A stretch of 64,000 nucleotides of DNA from Fulvitalea axinellae (GTDB lineage: Bacteria > Bacteroidota > Bacteroidia > Cytophagales > Cyclobacteriaceae): positions 372,001 through 436,000 of the forward strand of contig NZ_AP025315.1 of the NCBI RefSeq assembly GCF_036492835.1. The letters are read 5' to 3'. Positions within the stretch are counted from its first letter, which is position 1. Each line of letters begins with the position of its first letter. A program made the translations under genes and the position numbers. The notes beneath the pieces were generated by a model, which saw only the letters and a program-made list of their open reading frames with translations, was not told where the DNA came from and did no database searches. Below are positions 8,433-16,433 of this stretch, piece after piece.

Positions 8433-9041
8433 TTATTCAGCATAGATATATTCGTACTCAGCAATCTCTACTTTTCTCGCTTCTTCCTTCTTCTTCTCTA
8501 TTTCTGCCGGGCTAAACATTTCCAAATCTACTTGATCAGGGATGTATTCCCCCAAATACATTATATAAACAGGGTCTCTATTATTATTTTTCCTAATGCG
8601 CATAGCTTGGGTCTTCACCTTAGTGTAATAGGAATACATTATTGTTTCCACGCTATCCCGATCTAGAACAAAATATTGATCTGGATTCTTCAGGTTATCA
8701 GCATCATAATAAAACAATGTATCATTGTTATTTATCATGACACTAGCCAATTTGTCATCTATATATGAGTAAGTTTTATTTCCTATTTTTTCATCTTTAA
8801 CCTTATTTCTAAAAAATGATGTATCAGGAACAGCCTTCTCCTTATACCAAATTGTCTTTACCTCATTAATGTTAGGCGGGATATCTTTACGGCTTATTTG
8901 ATACAATAGTTTGTCTTTTATTGTATCGCCTAAAACTATCTTTGTGGAATAAACGGAAATGATACGCTCCTCAATTTTCCTTTTTTCTGCGGAACAGGAA
9001 AACAAAGCGACAATAAGTAACAAAAGGACTGCATTTCTCAT
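8433..9041 (-). CDS. Prophage-borne lipoprotein (probable moron)
   Basis: The 202-residue product begins MRNAVLLLLIVALFSCSAEK, a clear lipoprotein signal with the acceptor cysteine in LFSC. An alternative start lies ten codons upstream. The mature part is hydrophilic with Asn/Lys/Asp/Tyr-rich beta-like segments and matches no family I recognise. The gene is AT-rich with chromosomal-type codon use, unlike the GC-rich phage genes on both sides. It is bracketed by terminators at 8403-8431 and about 9125-9147. This autonomous layout fits a lysogenic-conversion moron displayed on the cell envelope. Function is unknown. Confidence 0.75.
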   Translation of the reverse strand: MRNAVLLLLIVALFSCSAEKRKIEERIISVYSTKIVLGDTIKDKLLYQISRKDIPPNINEVKTIWYKEKAVPDTSFFRNKVKDEKIGNKTYSYIDDKLASVMINNNDTLFYYDADNLKNPDQYFVLDRDSVETIMYSYYTKVKTQAMRIRKNNNRDPVYIMYLGEYIPDQVDLEMFSPAEIEKKKEEARKVEIAEYEYIYAE

Positions 9042-9124
9042 AGCGGTAAAAAATATGGTCTTACTATACATATCGAATATTAATCGCTAATGGTTTAAAA
9101 AACAACCGTTTGACCAAAACAAAA

Positions 9125-9147
9125 AAGGACCGACAAGCGGTCCTTTA
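9125..9147. terminator. Hairpin terminator upstream of the moron
   Basis: AAAGGACCG-ACAAG-CGGTCCTTT forms a good stem flanked by A and T residues. A second hairpin-rich stretch (GCCGGGTTTCTACCCGGT, about 9175-9192) follows. Together they probably end leftward early transcription and insulate the lipoprotein gene. Confidence 0.75.
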
Positions 9148-9203
9148 AATCATAAAAGGGTAGGGTACGCCCTCGCCGGGTTTCTACCCGGTGGCTACCC
9201 AAC

Positions 9204-9521
9204 CTAACTACCCAGAAACCCCGAATCCCCAAACAGGTAAAGCATCATGGTAAACGGTTCCGGATACCCTTTGGCCTTCTCCTGTACAAAAGCCCGTATC
9301 CCGGCCCGGTCCCCAAACGTGCCCCGCCATTCAAACTCGTCATAAGCCTTAACCATGCCTCCGCCCGTTTTGGAGGGCGAATGCGAAACCACGCCCCTAA
9401 ACACTATCTCGCCCGGCCCGAACGGCTCAGCCAGATCCCCAAGCCCCCGGTCCAATATGCCCGCTAGCTTATCCAGGTTCCCGGCCACTTTGCCCGTATC
9501 TATCCTTAATAACGTTTCCAT
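9204..9521 (-). CDS. Hypothetical early phage protein
   Basis: The 105-residue protein (METLLRIDTGKVAGNLDKLAG...) is not recognised. It is compact, mildly acidic and lacks membrane segments. It is the last gene of the leftward early operon, ending just before a terminator cluster. Codon use matches the other phage genes, supporting that it is real. No function is proposed. Confidence 0.6.
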   Translation of the reverse strand: METLLRIDTGKVAGNLDKLAGILDRGLGDLAEPFGPGEIVFRGVVSHSPSKTGGGMVKAYDEFEWRGTFGDRAGIRAFVQEKAKGYPEPFTMMLYLFGDSGFLGS

Positions 9522-9530
9522 ATGCTGAGG

Positions 9531-9770
9531 TTATAAGGCATGCTGTTCCGTGTTAATTTCCAAGTCTTCCCGAAACGTCCTAAACATCTCGCAAGTACCG
9601 TCATTCTTCACCAAGTGATCCAGAATATCCCTAGAGGTTTCGCCTTCTTCAGCGTCATAGTTATAGACGTTCTGAACATAAGCGATGGGACAGGACTTTT
9701 GTCCGAACTTGCATTTCGAACATTGCGCCTCAAAACAAGTCCCTTCCGCCCCGTTACTGAAATAAGCCAT
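9531..9770 (-). CDS. Cys-rich small phage protein (putative metal-binding)
   Basis: The 79-residue protein contains an N-terminal cysteine cluster (CFEAQCSKCKFGQKSCPIAY, residues 12-31, five cysteines) plus a later Cys at about 60, suggesting a zinc or iron-sulfur site. Similar Cys-rich small proteins occur in early regions of Bacteroidota Mu-like phages. A DNA-binding or regulatory role is possible but not shown. It lies in line with its neighbours in the early operon. Confidence 0.65.
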   Translation of the reverse strand: MAYFSNGAEGTCFEAQCSKCKFGQKSCPIAYVQNVYNYDAEEGETSRDILDHLVKNDGTCEMFRTFREDLEINTEQHAL

Positions 9771-9792
9771 AATCTTTTGTCGTTTTTCGGGT

Positions 9793-10002
9793 TTAGAACA
9801 AACTCAACTGCCGGTCCATCGCCTTCAGCTCCCGCTTGGCCGGAATCGCCAAATAAGCGTAAAACGTCCGTCTGGAAATATGATAGACGGGTTTGATTTT
9901 ACGCTCATAAATCCACTCGTTCGTATGGTCGTCCTGATACGCCAACACCACGTTCTGAACGTCCAGAACGCGCTTCAACAAGTTTCTGCGATTGTATGCC
10001 AT
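9793..10002 (-). CDS. Small conserved phage protein (MAYNRRNLLKR type)
   Basis: The 69-residue basic protein begins MAYNRRNLLKRVLDVQN and ends with PAKRELKAMDRQLSLF. This type of small protein is recurrent in early operons of Bacteroides-type transposable phages. It is largely helical with clustered Arg/Lys, compatible with nucleic-acid binding, but no motif defines a function. It is preceded by a strong hairpin at 10066-10094, which may attenuate or terminate the upstream part of the operon. Confidence 0.7.
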   Translation of the reverse strand: MAYNRRNLLKRVLDVQNVVLAYQDDHTNEWIYERKIKPVYHISRRTFYAYLAIPAKRELKAMDRQLSLF

Positions 10003-10065
10003 AGTTCGGAAAAAACGCTAAAAGGAAAACGGACACAAGCCTCAAACCCCACATACAAAGATACG

Positions 10066-10094
10066 AAAAAGCGCCCTTTCCGAGGGCGCTTTTT
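10066..10094. terminator. Hairpin terminator within early operon
   Basis: AAAAAGCGCCCTTTCCGAGGGCGCTTTTT is a perfect stem with A/T runs on both sides, in a 138-base gap between the genes at 9793-10002 and 10141-10368. It may split early transcription into two units or act as an attenuator. Confidence 0.85.
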
Positions 10095-10140
10095 CGCAAA
10101 CCAACTGCACTAAACCCACTGTTTTTCAATTGTTTAAAAA

Positions 10141-10368
10141 TCAAATCGTAAGATGACCCACCGCCGGGTTTACACCCTTCGGCAGTTCGGCCATCGCCAC
10201 CAGGCTAAACGCCCGCGCCTTTTCGTCCCGCTCCAAAAGCTCCTTCACCTTGGCCTCCGCCTTCCCGAAATCCGAAGCCTTCACCGAATACTCCCGCGTC
10301 TCGCAACTCAAAAATCCTCCTCCCACCGAGACGCCGCTTTTTACCGTGCATTTGATCCACTTTTCCAT
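10141..10368 (-). CDS. Hypothetical early phage protein
   Basis: Using the ATG at 10368 the product has 75 residues (MEKWIKCTVKSGVSVGGGFLSC...). A helical segment DFGKAEAKVKELLERDEKARAF occupies the middle. It is not recognised. It lies 26 bases from the DUF3164 gene in the same operon. Start choice is uncertain, since an upstream in-frame start would add nine residues. Confidence 0.55.
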   Translation of the reverse strand: MEKWIKCTVKSGVSVGGGFLSCETREYSVKASDFGKAEAKVKELLERDEKARAFSLVAMAELPKGVNPAVGHLTI

Positions 10369-10394
10369 AAAAATCATATTTGGTTTACCGGTCA

Positions 10395-11045
10395 CTAAAT
10401 TCTCGAAAACGCCATAGGCACGTCATCCCAACGCTCACGCTCCTTGTCCCACACATACGCCCGCATATAAGTGGACGACCCCACCGTGTTATAGCTCTTG
10501 CTCAGCTGGTCCAGCGCCTCCGAAAATTCCCTGTCGTCCACTTCCCCCTCAAATTTCCGCAGCTTCGCCACCAACCGCTCGTCATAGTCGCCCTTCTTGT
10601 TCTTTACCAATATCCCGTCAAGGATATTGTACATCGTCTTGTTTCGCACCGCGAACTTGGCCCTAAACACCTCCTTGATCGTCTCTATCGCCACCGTCGC
10701 CGTCTCGTCCAGCTCCTGGCGTTCCTGCCTGTCGATCACCAGCTTCATCATCCCGTCCTCCGTCACCAGGCTGAATTGCTTCAGGCCTTCCTTCTCCTTC
10801 TTGCCGAACACCTCGTACATCTCCTTGTGCAAGGCGTTACCGTTGCTTACCGCCTCGCCCTTAAAGTCCCGCATCATACCGCTGATCTCCCGCATCGTCC
10901 CCACGGCCTTAGTCACAAAAGCGTCCTTCACCTCCCGCCAGCTTTTCTCCCGCTTCTCCTGTTCCCTGTTTTCGGCCTTTTCCCTCTCGGCCAGCGCCTT
11001 CCGCAATTCCTCGGCGGACATAGCGCTCAAATCCATCTTTTCCAT
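10395..11045 (-). CDS. DUF3164 family phage protein
   Basis: The 216-residue protein has a charged coiled-coil N-terminus (about 10-60, Glu/Lys/Arg-rich). Its C-terminal half fits DUF3164: a SEALDQLSKSYNTVGSSTYMRAYV segment near 180-203 followed by basic and aromatic residues. DUF3164 is a marker of Mu-like phage early regions, but its biochemical role is unknown to me. The ATG at 11045 is chosen; an upstream TTG would add two residues. Confidence 0.75.
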   Translation of the reverse strand: MEKMDLSAMSAEELRKALAEREKAENREQEKREKSWREVKDAFVTKAVGTMREISGMMRDFKGEAVSNGNALHKEMYEVFGKKEKEGLKQFSLVTEDGMMKLVIDRQERQELDETATVAIETIKEVFRAKFAVRNKTMYNILDGILVKNKKGDYDERLVAKLRKFEGEVDDREFSEALDQLSKSYNTVGSSTYMRAYVWDKERERWDDVPMAFSRI

Positions 11046-11080
11046 AATCAAACGTCTTTTAAATACTGTTTAAAAACTCT

Positions 11081-11365
11081 TTAAGCGCCGGCAAACTCCT
11101 CGTTCCCCTGTACGGCCAAAGTGTAAGCTTTCCGCGTTTCCTCCAGGTCGGCCCGCGCCTGTTTCAGGTTCTTTTTCAATTCGTTCAGTTCCTTCCACTC
11201 TTCTTCCCTGGCCTTCAAAACATCCAGCACCACCGTCATATTCTCCCGCTTGGTCTTGTATTCCTCCCTGTTACCGGGAAATTGAGCCTTCTGCTCACAG
11301 TTGCGGTACTTTTCTATTTGGCCCTCTACAAACCTGACCGCCGTCTTTTGCATAAAATCTTCCAT
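11081..11365 (-). CDS. Coiled-coil early phage protein
   Basis: The 94-residue protein is almost entirely charged helix. Residues about 45-85 (KAREEEWKELNELKKNLKQARADLEE) look like a coiled coil. It sits between the GemA-like and DUF3164 genes. No family was recognised. Oligomeric scaffolding or partner binding is plausible, but this is only inference from composition. Confidence 0.6.
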   Translation of the reverse strand: MEDFMQKTAVRFVEGQIEKYRNCEQKAQFPGNREEYKTKRENMTVVLDVLKAREEEWKELNELKKNLKQARADLEETRKAYTLAVQGNEEFAGA

Positions 11366-11397
11366 CGTTTAAAAATTTATAGGTTAAAAACTCAAAT

Positions 11398-11805
11398 TCA
11401 CTTACCCCTTAGCTTATCCTCGTACTGCCTCACCATCTTGTCCGATATTCCCACCAACTTGCTCAGCTCAGCCTGTTCCACATCGTTAAAATCCAGCTTC
11501 GTCTGCTTCCTTACCCAAGACTTGGCGCTTGCCACGGCGTCCTTATAGCCCATCTGGTGAAAATTCGAGATAATCCGCCTACGGCTTCCGTTCGCCTTGG
11601 CGTCCCAGCGCTTCGTCCCGGTCCCAATCCCGAAGCTTTGCCCGATCCTTGTCAGCTCGTCCATTACCTTGGCGTATTCCCACTTGTCCAAAGCCCTCAA
11701 AGACCGCTTGCCCGTAATGCCCTCGATAAAATCCTCACGCTCGCCCAAGTCGCGTTGCTTGCTGATCCGGCCCCACAACGAAAAGAAAATCTTAAAACCC
11801 GACAT
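11398..11805 (-). CDS. GemA-like phage regulatory protein (gp16/DUF1018)
   Basis: This 135-residue protein resembles the Mu gp16/GemA family, which modulates host gene expression and DNA topology. The cues are FIEGITGKRSLRALDKWEYAKVMDEL (about 27-52), a RRRIISNFHQMGYKDAVASAKSWVRKQT segment (about 74-102) and a helical ISDKMVRQYEDKLRGK end. A strong Shine-Dalgarno (AAAGGAGGTT) precedes the ATG. The start overlaps the upstream gene's end by 14 bases, indicating coupling. Confidence 0.7.
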   Translation of the reverse strand: MSGFKIFFSLWGRISKQRDLGEREDFIEGITGKRSLRALDKWEYAKVMDELTRIGQSFGIGTGTKRWDAKANGSRRRIISNFHQMGYKDAVASAKSWVRKQTKLDFNDVEQAELSKLVGISDKMVRQYEDKLRGK

Positions 11806-12235
11806 CCCCGAACCTCCTTTCCATTCTCGCCGTCCAGCGTTCCCAAGTCTCTTGGTCGCCCGTCAGCCGGTCCTCCATATACACCCTCAGCGTAGCCTCC
11901 GTAAATTCCGGCACATCCTTTCCGCCACCGGCCCGGAGCGCCTCCAGCGCCATATAAGCCTCCGTAAAATCGGCCAGCGCCATAGCCCAACGGTTCCGCC
12001 AAAATCCCCAAAAACCGAAGGCCTCCTTATACAAAATATCCTCAGCCCGGCAGACCGAACACTCCCCGCCGAACCGCCCGCCAAAGGCCAGCCCCGTATC
12101 CAAAAACAAATCGTCCAGAGCCTCCGCGCCAATTCCCAGCGCCGAGACCAATTCCGATTCCCGGACCCTCAAAGCCTCCGCGTCACGCGCGGCCTTGCCC
12201 GGTTTCCGTTTTTCGCTTGCTGTCGTGGTTTTCAT
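11792..12235 (-). CDS. Hypothetical early phage protein with CxxC
   Basis: The 147-residue protein is alanine- and glutamate-rich and helical. A single CSVC pair lies near residues 59-62 in GGECSVCRAEDILYKEAFGFWGFWRN. It is not recognised. It overlaps the GemA-like gene start and shares its codon use, so it is very probably real. Confidence 0.55.
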   Translation of the reverse strand: MKTTTASEKRKPGKAARDAEALRVRESELVSALGIGAEALDDLFLDTGLAFGGRFGGECSVCRAEDILYKEAFGFWGFWRNRWAMALADFTEAYMALEALRAGGGKDVPEFTEATLRVYMEDRLTGDQETWERWTARMERRFGDVGF

Positions 12236-12312
12236 TATTCCGATTAGTACTTTCTGTTTATGCGTCTCAATATCTCTTCGGGGTCAATCTCCCGTCTCGG
12301 TTTCTGGAGGGG

Positions 12313-12456
12313 CTACCAAGGAAACACCTCCAACAGCGCCCTCACAACCTCGTCCCTGTGCGCCTTGTCTTCCTCCTTAAGCCCGTAGAACTCCATATAG
12401 CCGTTTTCATAGCCACGCTCGTCCCGCCAGTTTTTCTTTTCGATTTCAATTTCCAT
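12313..12456 (-). CDS. 47-residue hypothetical phage protein
   Basis: A small gene fills the gap between the two neighbouring early genes. Its product begins MEIEIEKKNWRDERGYENG and ends VVRALLEVFPW before a TAG. It is acidic and amphipathic. Orientation, spacing and GC-rich codon choice match the operon. No homologue is recognised, and its small size keeps confidence moderate. Confidence 0.5.
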   Translation of the reverse strand: MEIEIEKKNWRDERGYENGYMEFYGLKEEDKAHRDEVVRALLEVFPW

Positions 12457-12476
12457 CGCCCAATAACTTTAAGTGG

Positions 12477-12505
12477 AAATACTCTGTACTCTTTACCCTT
12501 TACCA
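12477..12505. repeat. CTTTAC-type repeat, second cluster
   Basis: Units TACTCTGTACTCTTTACC and CTTTACC resemble the cluster at 4747-4787. The two clusters lie in gaps of the late and early transcription units. Confidence 0.45.
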
Positions 12506-12507
12506 AC

Positions 12508-13140
12508 TCACTCCGCCTCGCCCCAATAATCCGCCGCTCCCTCTTCCCAGATCACGTAAGGCCTCCCGCCTCCGTACCGGCTGGTTGGCAAGGCCCTGTA
12601 GCCTTCCACCCGTATCTTCACGTCGGCGTCATACCTCACGAACTTCGCCGAACGTCCCTCGGGCTGTTTGCCCTCGGCGTGGCTTACAAACACGAAAAGT
12701 TTGTCGGGGAACTCGCCTTTCAGCTTCAGGTACTTGGGCTTGCTCAGGCCCATATGCTGAAACGAATCGACAATCACTATATCGGGGCTGTTACGCTTTC
12801 TCAGCCTTTCCCTTAACTCGTCTATAGGTTCGCGATTCAAGACCGTTAAACGCTTCACCTGCTCCATATGCGACTCCCTCAGCACTTTCTGAAAGGTCAT
12901 TCTGGCGCCTTCCTCCATTGTGTCGTAGACTACCTTCCCAAAGTGGGTGAGATACTTTGCCAACTGCATGCAAAACCGCGTCTTTCCGTTGCCCGAATTC
13001 CCCCACACCAACCAAACCCCGCTCATCTCCAGCTCTTCGCCGAAACTCTCTTTCCAAGGCCCCAAAAAACGCATTGTCTTGAATTTCTTGCGCAACAGTG
13101 CCTTTACGGACATCGCCCTGCGCAATTTCTTGTCATCCAT
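12508..13140 (-). CDS. Phage P-loop ATPase (RecA/DnaB-like fold)
   Basis: With the ATG at 13140 the product has 210 residues. A Walker A motif GNSGNGKT lies at 47-54 within VWLVWGNSGNGKTRFCMQL. A Walker B-like strand PDIVIVDSF follows near 110. The compact size and the KLFVFVSHAEGK strand (sensor-like) fit RecA-superfamily ATPases. It is a second ATPase next to the MuB-type protein and may help target selection, replication or remodelling of the transposase complex. The partner and role are inferred from position. Confidence 0.7.
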   Translation of the reverse strand: MDDKKLRRAMSVKALLRKKFKTMRFLGPWKESFGEELEMSGVWLVWGNSGNGKTRFCMQLAKYLTHFGKVVYDTMEEGARMTFQKVLRESHMEQVKRLTVLNREPIDELRERLRKRNSPDIVIVDSFQHMGLSKPKYLKLKGEFPDKLFVFVSHAEGKQPEGRSAKFVRYDADVKIRVEGYRALPTSRYGGGRPYVIWEEGAADYWGEAE

Positions 13141-13182
13141 AATGCTCGGGTTAAAAAATACCAAACAATCCCAAGCGCCGTA

Positions 13183-14025
13183 TCAGGCGCCTTGCCGGTA
13201 CGCCCGGACTTTCTGCTTTACCCTGCGCAGGTCGCCCTCGCAGTCGTTAAAAATCTCCCTGATCACGTCCCGGTCATCCACGCCGTTGGCCATGCACACT
13301 TGCGTCACGTCCGAGATGCCCACGCCCTTCAGCTCTATAAACTTCCGGTTCACACGGCTGTAGATCTCCTTGTAGCCCTTCTTGTTCAGCTTCAGTCCCT
13401 TGCGTATCCGTTTCGAAAGGTGGTCCGTAGCCAAAAGCACTATCCCGCAGTGGTCCTCCAGTTGGTTGTAAAGCGTGATAAAGAAATACAGTACCTGGTC
13501 GCTCAGCTTGTCCGCCTCGTCCATGATTATCAGCGGGTTCTCCTCCTTCTTCAGCGCCCGCACCAGTTCCACCATCATATCCGATACCGTCAAGCCCGAC
13601 GAATCCCTGCCCATAGCGCCCAGCGCCTCCATCAAAAAGTACTTCCTGTTCCAGAACTCGTTGCACTGGAGCAGGTAGGCCCGCTTGTGCTCCGAGGCGT
13701 ACAGCCTTGTAGCGAAAGACTTCCCCGTCCCGGCCTCTCCCGTAACGGCAAACACTAGGCTTTCCGTCCGCGCTTTCTCCAAAAGCGTCCCCAGCACCTT
13801 GAAATCACCGGTCTTGACCGCCTGCCATCCCTCCGCTGTCCACCCCACATGCGCCGCCACCTTGCGCCACATACCCTCGCCAATACCGTCCCACTTGCCC
13901 GAAACCATCATATTCACCATCGCCGGACTCACGCCCTTCATGGATTTGGCCGCCTTGTTTTGCGAGCCGTACTTTTCCACCTTCAGGCGCAGCTTCGCCA
14001 CCACCTGTTCCTTGTTAATTCCCAT
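13183..14025 (-). CDS. MuB-like transposition target-selection ATPase
   Basis: The 280-residue product has an N-terminal DNA-binding helical domain (about 1-60, with AAKSMKGVSPAMVNMMVSG as a helix-turn-helix). It is followed by an AAA+ ATPase: Walker A GEAGTGKS at 96-103 and Walker B NPLIIMDEAD at 163-172. A LLATDHLSKR sensor-like motif comes later. In Mu, MuB binds target DNA and activates MuA. The gene lies directly downstream of the transposase. The ATG at 14025 is chosen over in-frame codons overlapping the transposase. Confidence 0.88.
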   Translation of the reverse strand: MGINKEQVVAKLRLKVEKYGSQNKAAKSMKGVSPAMVNMMVSGKWDGIGEGMWRKVAAHVGWTAEGWQAVKTGDFKVLGTLLEKARTESLVFAVTGEAGTGKSFATRLYASEHKRAYLLQCNEFWNRKYFLMEALGAMGRDSSGLTVSDMMVELVRALKKEENPLIIMDEADKLSDQVLYFFITLYNQLEDHCGIVLLATDHLSKRIRKGLKLNKKGYKEIYSRVNRKFIELKGVGISDVTQVCMANGVDDRDVIREIFNDCEGDLRRVKQKVRAYRQGA

Positions 14026-14086
14026 AACTTTCCAGATTATCGTTAATACTTTTTTCCTTATTCCACCGCCCGCGTTCCGCGCGCCC

Positions 14087-16108
14087 CTATACCAGATTAT
14101 ACAGATCAATCTCGCCGGCCTCGGTCGCGTTGCTTATCGCCTTTTCCACTTGCCCCACGGTCACCTTCTCCACCTTGCGCCGTTTCGCCTTCTTGCCCTT
14201 TTTGCTTTTGCGCCGGTTCTCCACGCCCTTCACGTTAGGCTCGTTCAGGCCGTAGTCCTCGTTGCGCGCGCCGAAGGCCTCCAATATCTCGTCCGCTTCG
14301 TCCCGCGTCTTTATCCTTGCCTCGTCCGTCAGCTTTTTCATATCGGCGAAGAACCGCGCCTCGAATTCCTCCTGGTCCTGCTTGGCCCTGTGCACCTCCA
14401 GCTTCGTCTCCGCCGCCGTCACAAACCGCAAGCCCACGGCGTCCCGCTCATACAAATAAATCAGGTCCATGTTCTCGGGGTCAAACCGCACCGTAAACTT
14501 CCGGTCTATATTATCCCTTAGCCACTCCACGTCCGGCATCCGGTCCTTGCCGTGCACCATATACGTGTATTCCGTCTTCTTCTCCGTAAAGCTGATCCCC
14601 CTGGCCGTACAGGTCACCTCCTTGGGGCGCTCTATCCAGAACAGGTCCACCATATCCCACAGCTCCAGCCTCTTGGCCTTCGGGTTCAGGCTCGCCCTGT
14701 ACATCTCCGCCCTCGGCTCGCCCGTGGCGTAGTGGGGGGCGTTGTTCCATTCCTCACGGCGCTTGCGGTACGTCTCCTTTATCTCCGCCAGGCTCGGCAG
14801 GTTCTCCTTGTTGGCCAATATATGCTCCATATTCGCCTTGCTTTCCAGACTCTTCGCCGTAATGTTCTGCCCGGTGAAGAACCAGTCCCGCTTAAGGAAT
14901 TGCTTCTGGAACCGCCCGAAGGCGCTCTCGATGGTCTTCGACTTGCCGTTGTACGGTTTCGTCCGTATCGCCAGCCTCGCCACCTTGTCCAGCAGTTTGC
15001 CCGCCTTCAGCTTCGCGTGTCCGCCCTGCCCGTCAAACTTCAGCTCGTAAGGCCGGTGTCCGCTCACCTTCGAGGCCATTTTCAGCGCGTAAAACTGCGC
15101 CTCATAGTCCTCCGTATCGCTGATATGGTAGCCCAAAAACACCTCCGAATAAGCGTCCATCACCTCATACACCTGCACCGTCCTTATCTTCCCGTCCTCG
15201 GCCAAGTAGTAATAGTTCAGCTTCGTGCCGTCCGCGTACCAGAGTGCGTCCCTACAGCTCGCCATCCTCGTGCTGTGCTGGTAGCCGTATTTCTCCTTGG
15301 CCTTCAGCTCGCCGTGGCGGTGCCCGTACCAAAGCGCCCTCACCTCCGGCTGGTTCAGGTAATTGTGAATCGTCTTCTCGTCGCTCAGCGCCGGCCAGCC
15401 TTCCGCCTCGGCCTTCTCCAGATACTCCCCGTGCAGTTGCGCCATCGACGTCACGCGCTCCACCCGGTCGGCCCACCGGCTAAACAGCCACAATTTGGCC
15501 TCCTCCGTCAACTTCGCGCTGTTCGCGTTCCCGTACTTCCCGCTTACCAGCGCCCCGTAACCGCCCTTTTCAAAATCCCTCAGCTTCTGCCTCAGCCTTC
15601 TGCCGTTCTTCGGCAGGCTATGGGGCCACGTATGCCTCGGAAGCTGTTCCGCTATCACCTTCGCCAAATTGTCCCACATAGGCCCACGGCCACCGCCCAG
15701 CGCCTTCCGTCTCTCCGTCCGGTTATCCCTGAACACCTTCACCGCTTTCAAAACGGAAGCGTTCGCCGTATACTCCAGCCTCGCCTTCTCCGGCAAAGCC
15801 CCGCCGCTCTCCAGCGTATACGCGTCAAAAAACGCCTTCGCCTCAACGTCCAGCTCCAAAAGATCGCTGAACCGGTTCCTGCGCATCGTCTTATGCGGAT
15901 TCCCGCACTTCCCCTCAATCAAAACCCGAAACCGCTCCGGCAAACTGTCATATTCAACCAAAGCCGTACGTCCGTTTCCGCCTTTGCGAAGTAATGTGAT
16001 ATGTTTTCGGTTTATTAGGTTCCTATAATTGTATAAAGACATTATTTGCCCATCTTCATACAGCCATGAACCCTGAATACACAATATGTTGTTAAAAAAT
16101 TCAAACAT
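14087..16108 (-). CDS. MuA-like DDE transposase
   Basis: This 673-residue transposase would pair the prophage ends and catalyse strand transfer. The DDE core is visible: Asp293 in LWYADGTKLN, Asp359 in LKFDGQGGH and Glu394 in KTIESAFGRF. It is preceded by DNA-binding helical subdomains (about 30-230) and followed by a beta-barrel region and a basic C-terminal tail (RRKSKKGKKAKRRK, about 632-645), likely for MuB interaction or nonspecific DNA binding. AAAGG precedes the ATG. It lies in the leftward early operon behind the Ner-like gene. Confidence 0.93.
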   Translation of the reverse strand: MFEFFNNILCIQGSWLYEDGQIMSLYNYRNLINRKHITLLRKGGNGRTALVEYDSLPERFRVLIEGKCGNPHKTMRRNRFSDLLELDVEAKAFFDAYTLESGGALPEKARLEYTANASVLKAVKVFRDNRTERRKALGGGRGPMWDNLAKVIAEQLPRHTWPHSLPKNGRRLRQKLRDFEKGGYGALVSGKYGNANSAKLTEEAKLWLFSRWADRVERVTSMAQLHGEYLEKAEAEGWPALSDEKTIHNYLNQPEVRALWYGHRHGELKAKEKYGYQHSTRMASCRDALWYADGTKLNYYYLAEDGKIRTVQVYEVMDAYSEVFLGYHISDTEDYEAQFYALKMASKVSGHRPYELKFDGQGGHAKLKAGKLLDKVARLAIRTKPYNGKSKTIESAFGRFQKQFLKRDWFFTGQNITAKSLESKANMEHILANKENLPSLAEIKETYRKRREEWNNAPHYATGEPRAEMYRASLNPKAKRLELWDMVDLFWIERPKEVTCTARGISFTEKKTEYTYMVHGKDRMPDVEWLRDNIDRKFTVRFDPENMDLIYLYERDAVGLRFVTAAETKLEVHRAKQDQEEFEARFFADMKKLTDEARIKTRDEADEILEAFGARNEDYGLNEPNVKGVENRRKSKKGKKAKRRKVEKVTVGQVEKAISNATEAGEIDLYNLV

Positions 16109-16124
16109 GCCATTACCTTTCCGC

Positions 16125-16325
16125 TTAGTTGTTAATGTCTTCCAGGTCGATAATCACATCATTGCCCTCTTTGAGAAGGAGTTCCTTCGCTCTTTTTCTA
16201 ATAGCCTTCGACTTTTCCGAGTTATACACATATTGAAGGCTCATCCTAACAGCCTGATTAGAGCATTTCATCTCTTTCTCAATAATTTTCATGTGGTCGC
16301 TGTGTAGTCTTATCCTTTTTTGCAT
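16125..16325 (-). CDS. Ner-like small DNA-binding regulator
   Basis: From the ATG at 16325 the product has 66 residues, MQKRIRLHSDHMKIIEKEM followed by SNQAVRMSLQYVYNSEKSK, a helix-turn-helix layout. It is the first early gene, divergent from the repressor and next to palindromic operators, as expected of a Ner/Cro-type switch protein that damps early transcription and represses the repressor gene. A start seven codons upstream is possible. Confidence 0.75.
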   Translation of the reverse strand: MQKRIRLHSDHMKIIEKEMKCSNQAVRMSLQYVYNSEKSKAIRKRAKELLLKEGNDVIIDLEDINN

Positions 16326-16346
16326 AGCTTTAATATTGACAATCAC

Positions 16347-16433
16347 TCAGTTAATGTTACAGTACAAATGTGTACACAAATTGTGTATCACGCAAGTCTT
16401 TTAATGATTTTAATACACGTATTGTTTATTTTT
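16347..16433. promoter_or_regulatory. Prophage repressor/early-operon operator region
   Basis: The divergent gap between the Ner-like gene and the repressor contains two overlapping dyads: GTACAAATGTGTAC (16362-16375) and TACACAAATTGTGTA (16373-16387). These are likely repressor and/or Ner operators that cover both promoters. A GTATCACGCA decamer next to them recurs near 17300 beyond the repressor gene. Confidence 0.75.

Noticed and set aside
9880-10144. Two small open frames around the hairpin at 10066-10094
   Set aside because: They overlap real genes or read through the terminator stem and encode biased peptides.
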